NCBI GenBank assembly: GCA_002449915.1 | Contig: DJXY01000218.1 | Coordinates: 1-10,653, forward strand | DNA from: Oribacterium sp. UBA6992 | GTDB lineage: Bacteria; Bacillota; Clostridia; Lachnospirales; Lachnospiraceae | Direction: 5' to 3' | Length of the DNA: 10,653 nt | Program-made: the position numbers and the translations under genes | Shown: piece after piece, positions 7,503 to 10,653 of the stretch | How positions within the stretch are numbered: the stretch's first letter is position 1 | How the letters are laid out: every line of letters begins with the position of its first letter | The notes under the pieces: generated by a model | Told to the model about the DNA's origin: nothing | Database searches by the model: none | What the model saw: the letters and a program-made list of their open reading frames with translations, nothing else

Positions 7503-8513
7503 ATGATACATAAACCTTATGTGGGGACCGGGCATAAACGTCTGTACGGTTTACTGCCCGTTCTTTTTTTGCTTCTTACGCTTAGCTCCTGCGGAGCAAA
7601 GCTCGACCATGCATATGATATTAATACAGCGCTTCTGCGTATGAACTCTGTCTCTGCCAGTCAGACCAGCACCTCTCAGGCACATGGCTTTGCAGATGGA
7701 CTGGCGATCCCGGGAGAAACGGACTTTAATAAGGATAATGTCACATCTCCGGCATTTCTACTGGTTCCGCTGGGATCGGATTCAGATCATCCGGAAGCTT
7801 TATCCTACAGTAATCCATATGTCAAAACCTATCCCGCCAGTATCACCAAGGTTATGACGGCACTAGTTTGTCTGGAAAATACAGATGATTTACAAAAGGA
7901 GTTTACAGTAACAAAAAATTCTGTGATCAAGGTTTCCGGGTCTTCCACTGCCTTCTTACATGAAGGAGAGACCCTCAGCATTGAGAATCTGCTCTACGGT
8001 ATGCTGCTGCCGTCGGGAAACGACGCTGCGGTAGCGGTAGCGGAAGCAACGGCAGGCTCGGTAGATGCCTTTGTCAGGATGATGAATGAAGAAGCGCTTA
8101 AGCTTGGCTGCACCGGAACGCATTTTGCCAATCCCAATGGCTTGCCGGATGAGAATCATTACACTACACCATATGATATTTATCTGATCCTGCATAAGGC
8201 ACTCCAGTATGATGAGTTCCGTAAAATTGTTGGTACTACGGATTACAAGGCGCAGTACAAGGATAAAAACGGTATGCCCAAAACCCAGGAGTGGAAAGGA
8301 TCCAATCAGTTTATGCTGGGAGAAGTTCCGACGCCGGATGGCTATAAAGTGCTAGGGGGTAAAACCGGTACAACAAATGCTGCAGGATACTGCCTTGCGA
8401 TGGACGTGCAGAAAACAGCGAGCGGTGAGGAATATATTGCAGTATCAATGAAAAATGAGTCTAAGGCAGACCTTTATACCAATATGACAAACCTGATTTT
8501 AAAGATTCATTAA
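7503..8513 (+). CDS. Lipoprotein D-alanyl-D-alanine carboxypeptidase (S11 family)
   Basis: This is a 336-residue low-molecular-weight PBP that would remove the terminal D-Ala from stem peptides and so limit cross-linking. A basic N-terminus and hydrophobic stretch end in a lipobox, LSSC with C30, so the mature protein should be a lipid-anchored exported protein. S11 motifs are complete: SITK (S113 nucleophile, K116), SGN (171-173) and KTGTT (from K287). The chain ends about 47 residues after KTG. It therefore lacks the PBP5-type C-terminal beta domain and amphipathic anchor of classical DacA, and lipidation apparently replaces that anchor. ATG 7503 has GGGAG at 7491-7495, seven bases upstream; an in-frame ATG at 7458 lies inside the mgsA-like gene and spoils the signal peptide. 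The 19-base gap to the mgsA-like gene suggests co-transcription. Family assignment is firm; the exact paralogue name is not. Confidence 0.92.
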   Translation: MIHKPYVGTGHKRLYGLLPVLFLLLTLSSCGAKLDHAYDINTALLRMNSVSASQTSTSQAHGFADGLAIPGETDFNKDNVTSPAFLLVPLGSDSDHPEALSYSNPYVKTYPASITKVMTALVCLENTDDLQKEFTVTKNSVIKVSGSSTAFLHEGETLSIENLLYGMLLPSGNDAAVAVAEATAGSVDAFVRMMNEEALKLGCTGTHFANPNGLPDENHYTTPYDIYLILHKALQYDEFRKIVGTTDYKAQYKDKNGMPKTQEWKGSNQFMLGEVPTPDGYKVLGGKTGTTNAAGYCLAMDVQKTASGEEYIAVSMKNESKADLYTNMTNLILKIH

Positions 8514-8528
8514 AGCGGGATTGTCAGC

Positions 8529-8557
8529 TTGAATTTGAGATCTGATTGTAATATACT
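8529..8557 (+). promoter_or_regulatory. Predicted promoter for the P-loop/HlyD-like pair
   Basis: A -35 of TTGAAT (8529-8534), a 17-base spacer and a -10 of TATACT (8552-8557) lie in the 74-base gap after the carboxypeptidase gene. Transcription would start near 8564, about 24 bases before ATG 8588, leaving room for the strong AGGAGGT ribosome site at 8574-8580. The -35 matches the consensus at four of six positions, so strength is uncertain. I see no T-tailed hairpin in this gap, so read-through from the upstream genes is also possible. Confidence 0.45.
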
Positions 8558-8587
8558 TAATTCACAACAAGTTAGGAGGTACTCGCT

Positions 8588-9007
8588 ATGGTACAGTTGA
8601 TTGTAGGTAAGAGAGGCAAGGGCAAGACAAAGCAGCTTCTCGATAAGGCTAATTCCGTTATTAAAGAAGCAAATGGTACTGTCGATTTTCTTGACAAGTC
8701 CGCACAGCACATGTATGAGCTTAACAATAAGATTCGTCTTATCAATGTTAATGAATTTCCAATTGACAACGAGGATGCATTTATCGGCTTTGTAAGCGGT
8801 ATTGTATCTCAGGACCATGACCTTGAGTATATGTTCCTGGACAGCTTCCTCAAGCTTTCCGGTCTCGAGGGCAAGGATATCACAGACTGTATCAAGAAAC
8901 TTGAGGATCTTGGTGAAAAGTATAAAATCACCTTTGTGCTCAGTGTCTCCATGGATGCCGAGGAACTTCCTGATGGTGTAAAAAAGGACGTAGCAATTGC
9001 TCTCTAA
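8588..9007 (+). CDS. Small P-loop NTPase-like protein of unknown function
   Basis: This is a 139-residue soluble protein with a clear Walker A motif, GKRGKGKT (7-14), right after the first beta strand (VQLIV). A hydrophobic strand ending in Asp (YMFLD, D85) is a good Walker B candidate. A later strand (ITFVLSVS, about 114-121) fits the rest of a minimal RecA-like or thymidine-kinase-like core. No lid, DNA-binding or membrane segment is evident. Similar short proteins in Lachnospiraceae are often labelled 'twitching motility protein PilT' or 'ATP-binding protein', but this one is too short to be a PilT motor and lacks its N-terminal domain, so I reject that name. The ribosome site is excellent (AGGAGGT 8574-8580, spacing 7). 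Lysine codons are mostly AAG, perhaps reflecting good expression. It sits six bases before an HlyD-like gene and two genes before sepF. Function unknown. Confidence 0.82.
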   Translation: MVQLIVGKRGKGKTKQLLDKANSVIKEANGTVDFLDKSAQHMYELNNKIRLINVNEFPIDNEDAFIGFVSGIVSQDHDLEYMFLDSFLKLSGLEGKDITDCIKKLEDLGEKYKITFVLSVSMDAEELPDGVKKDVAIAL

Positions 9008-9013
9008 TTTCTA

Positions 9014-10441
9014 ATGGCTAATCAGCAAAAAACGCAAACGAAAAAGAGTAAGCCGTCTAAATCAAGACCACTTAAAATCAATGTAGGGATTATAATTTTC
9101 GGAATTATATTTCTCTACATTGTTTTTAGTGTGTACTCCTATACAACACGGCAGCAGATCCGGTACTATGAGGTACTGAAGGGTGGAATTGTTCGTCAGG
9201 AGGAGTATACCGGAGTTGCTCTCCGGGAGGAACAGGCGGTCAATGCCACAAGCTCAGGATATATCCATTATTATATTCAGGATGGGCGCAGGGTTGGCGT
9301 AGGCTCTGATGTATATACAGTAGATGAAACAGGCGCGCTGGAAAAATATCTGGAGGAACATCCGGAGCTGACAGCAGAGCTCAGCCCTGACCAGGTTTCA
9401 GATATACGTTACCGTTTAACCGCTTTTTCTAGAGACTTTTCTAATGACAACTTTAGCGCGCTTTATGATATGCGGTATGCTCTGGATGCCGCAGCACTAG
9501 AGTTTTCCAGTCTCTCCAGTGCGGATGATCTGGAAAAGGCATTAAATGATGCCGGAATCAGCTTTACCAGAGTAACCTCCGATGCTGCAGGCGTTGTGTC
9601 CTATGCAATTGATGGAGATGAGGGACTGAAGGATCAGGATGTGACAGCGGATCTCCTCAGCATGAATGGATATAAAAAAAATATCACAAAGCCGGGGCAG
9701 CTGATTGAGGCTGGTACGCCGGTATATAAGCTGATCACCTCCTCCAGCTGGAGCATTGTTTTCCCCATTGATGACACAAAAAAAGCACAGTATCAGGACA
9801 TAAAGACGGTAAATGTCCATTTCCCAGAGCAGGATCTGACAGCGGAAAACGCAGAACTGAGTCTTTTTACCGCAGCAGATGGTAAGGATTATGGCAAGAT
9901 CACATTGAATGAATTTATGGAGAAGTTCTGCGATGACCGTTTTGTGAAGTTTGAAATCATAACAAATGATGAAAACGGCTTGAAGATCCCGCTTTCCGCA
10001 GTAACCGAAAAAGCGTTTTACGTTGTGCCTAAGGACTTTATGGCCAAAGGAGAGGACGGAAGCACCGGCTTTAACAGGCAGGTGGTCTCCGGAGATGGTT
10101 CAGGTAATAATACAGAGTTTGTTCCGGCTGAAATTTACCGCATGGATGATCAGTTCTGTTATCTCAATGTTCCGGATGCCCAGGACTCAACGAGTCTAAA
10201 GGCTGGTGATTTTGTTACCAAGTCCGGTACCGACCAGACCTATCAGATTGGTCCTACCAAAAACATACAAGGCGTGTATAATATCAACAAGGGCTACTGT
10301 ATTTTCCGGCAGGTTTTACCTGTGGAATCCAACAACGAATACATGATTGTTGAGGAAAATACGGACTATGGCATTGCTGTATATGATCATATCGTTCTGG
10401 ATGCTTCTATGGTTAAGGAAGGGCAGCTGATCTATCAATGA
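9014..10441 (+). CDS. HlyD-like (membrane-fusion-protein-like) single-pass membrane protein
   Basis: The product is 475 residues. A Lys-rich cytoplasmic N-terminus (1-22) precedes one membrane helix (about 23-43), so most of the chain is outside the membrane. The segment about 66-106 (VALREEQAVNATSSGYIHYYIQDGRRVGVG split over this stretch) resembles half of a lipoyl/barrel-sandwich domain. A second half appears near 227-250 (KPGQLIEAGTPVYKL), with a helical region between them, the usual HlyD hairpin order. A later IPLSAVTEKAFYVVPK segment fits the adaptor beta-barrel. No ABC transporter or outer-membrane partner is adjacent, and a Firmicute has no outer membrane, so a classical export role is not implied. 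The gene starts six bases after the P-loop gene and has no clear ribosome site, so translational coupling is likely. Proximity to sepF suggests, by inference only, a division or envelope role. Confidence 0.78.
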   Translation: MANQQKTQTKKSKPSKSRPLKINVGIIIFGIIFLYIVFSVYSYTTRQQIRYYEVLKGGIVRQEEYTGVALREEQAVNATSSGYIHYYIQDGRRVGVGSDVYTVDETGALEKYLEEHPELTAELSPDQVSDIRYRLTAFSRDFSNDNFSALYDMRYALDAAALEFSSLSSADDLEKALNDAGISFTRVTSDAAGVVSYAIDGDEGLKDQDVTADLLSMNGYKKNITKPGQLIEAGTPVYKLITSSSWSIVFPIDDTKKAQYQDIKTVNVHFPEQDLTAENAELSLFTAADGKDYGKITLNEFMEKFCDDRFVKFEIITNDENGLKIPLSAVTEKAFYVVPKDFMAKGEDGSTGFNRQVVSGDGSGNNTEFVPAEIYRMDDQFCYLNVPDAQDSTSLKAGDFVTKSGTDQTYQIGPTKNIQGVYNINKGYCIFRQVLPVESNNEYMIVEENTDYGIAVYDHIVLDASMVKEGQLIYQ

Positions 10442-10454
10442 TCTTATACACGAG

Positions 10455-10495
10455 CCTTTGCATGCTCTAATGAGCTAAAATCCTTTCATGCAAGG
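10455..10495 (+). repeat. Imperfect inverted repeat enclosing a small hairpin, upstream of the sepF promoter
   Basis: The left arm CCTTTGCATG (10455-10464) pairs with CATGCAAGG (10487-10495) with one bulged T. Inside it a competing hairpin forms, GCTC (10464-10467), loop TAAT, GAGC (10472-10475). No T-run follows, and the right arm abuts the -35 at 10496, so it is not a convincing terminator. A protein-binding site or mRNA structure at the end of the HlyD-like transcript is possible. Confidence 0.4.
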
Positions 10496-10523
10496 TTGAC
10501 AAGTATTGAAAATTGTTTAAAAT
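10496..10523 (+). promoter_or_regulatory. Predicted strong promoter for sepF
   Basis: A consensus -35, TTGACA (10496-10501), is followed by a 16-base spacer and TAAAAT (10518-10523), which matches the -10 consensus at five of six bases. The expected start is near 10530, giving a leader of about 60 bases before ATG 10591. Within that leader GCATGA occurs twice, at 10535-10540 and 10546-10551, eleven bases apart, about one helical turn. This is the best promoter match in the window. Confidence 0.65.
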
Positions 10524-10590
10524 GGTTTTTATTAGCATGACAAAAGCATGAAATAATACCTATCTGGTCAGACGGGAGATAACAGAAAAA

Positions 10591-10653
10591 ATGAGTTTTA
10601 TCAGTAATATTATGAAGAGCATGAAACTGAATCAGGATGATGATTATGATCTT
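10591..10653 (+). CDS. sepF: SepF-like cell division protein, N-terminal fragment (3' truncated by window)
   Basis: Only 21 codons are visible. They begin MSFISNIMKSMKLN and continue with a run of Asp and Tyr (DDDYD). An amphipathic N-terminal helix followed by an acidic stretch is typical of SepF, which uses this helix to bind the membrane and its C-terminal domain to bind FtsZ. ATG 10591 is preceded by GGGAG at 10574-10578, with a rather long 12-base spacing; the in-frame ATG at 10612 would remove half the helix. The upstream HlyD-like gene is a frequent neighbour of sepF in Lachnospiraceae, as far as I recall. In related genomes a YggS-type PLP-binding gene often lies before sepF; none is present here. 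The call rests on a short segment plus context, so it is moderate. Confidence 0.6.
   Translation, partial: MSFISNIMKSMKLNQDDDYDL

Noticed and set aside
8588..9007. Naming the P-loop protein 'twitching motility protein PilT'
   Set aside because: At 139 residues it lacks the PilT N-terminal domain and the Asp and His boxes, and no pilus gene is nearby.

Overview
The window reads as a Lachnospiraceae-type (Clostridia, low-to-medium GC Firmicute) chromosomal segment. This is inferred from gene content and order: a methionine gamma-lyase-like gene, radC, mre genes, a very long clostridial-type PBP2, rodA and mgsA, then a P-loop protein, an HlyD-like protein and sepF. All supported genes are on the + strand. 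I see no rRNA, tRNA, CRISPR array, insertion sequence or other mobile element, and no stretch of 300 bases or more without a gene.

Layout. (1) 1-441 is the C-terminal end of a PLP enzyme of the YnbB/aluminium-resistance type. (2) A promoter at 510-538 precedes a tightly packed run of co-directional genes: radC (581-1282), mreC (1272-2432), mreD (2432-2989), a PBP2/mrdA gene (3001-5886), rodA (5902-7035), an mgsA-like gene (7094-7483) and a lipoprotein D,D-carboxypeptidase (7503-8513). Gaps run from overlaps to 58 bases. This is the cell-elongation peptidoglycan module: MreC and MreD are membrane scaffolds, RodA is the glycan polymerase, PBP2 is the cross-linking transpeptidase, and the carboxypeptidase trims stem peptides. 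(3) A second promoter (8529-8557) precedes a small P-loop protein of unknown function (8588-9007) and an HlyD-like membrane protein (9014-10441). (4) A 149-base regulatory gap holds a near-consensus promoter. It leads into a gene whose first 21 codons look like sepF, an FtsZ-membrane tether.

The most notable points are these. The radC-mreC junction has no mreB and the PBP2-rodA junction has no minCDE, although many clostridia carry them there. PBP2 carries a roughly 245-residue insertion and a plausible zinc site next to its SCN motif. The MgsA-like protein has Ser where the catalytic Asp of E. coli MgsA should be. RodA deviates at two signature motifs, and MreC has a 113-residue low-complexity tail. 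The uncharacterised P-loop and HlyD-like pair next to sepF is the best candidate here for an undescribed division or envelope system.
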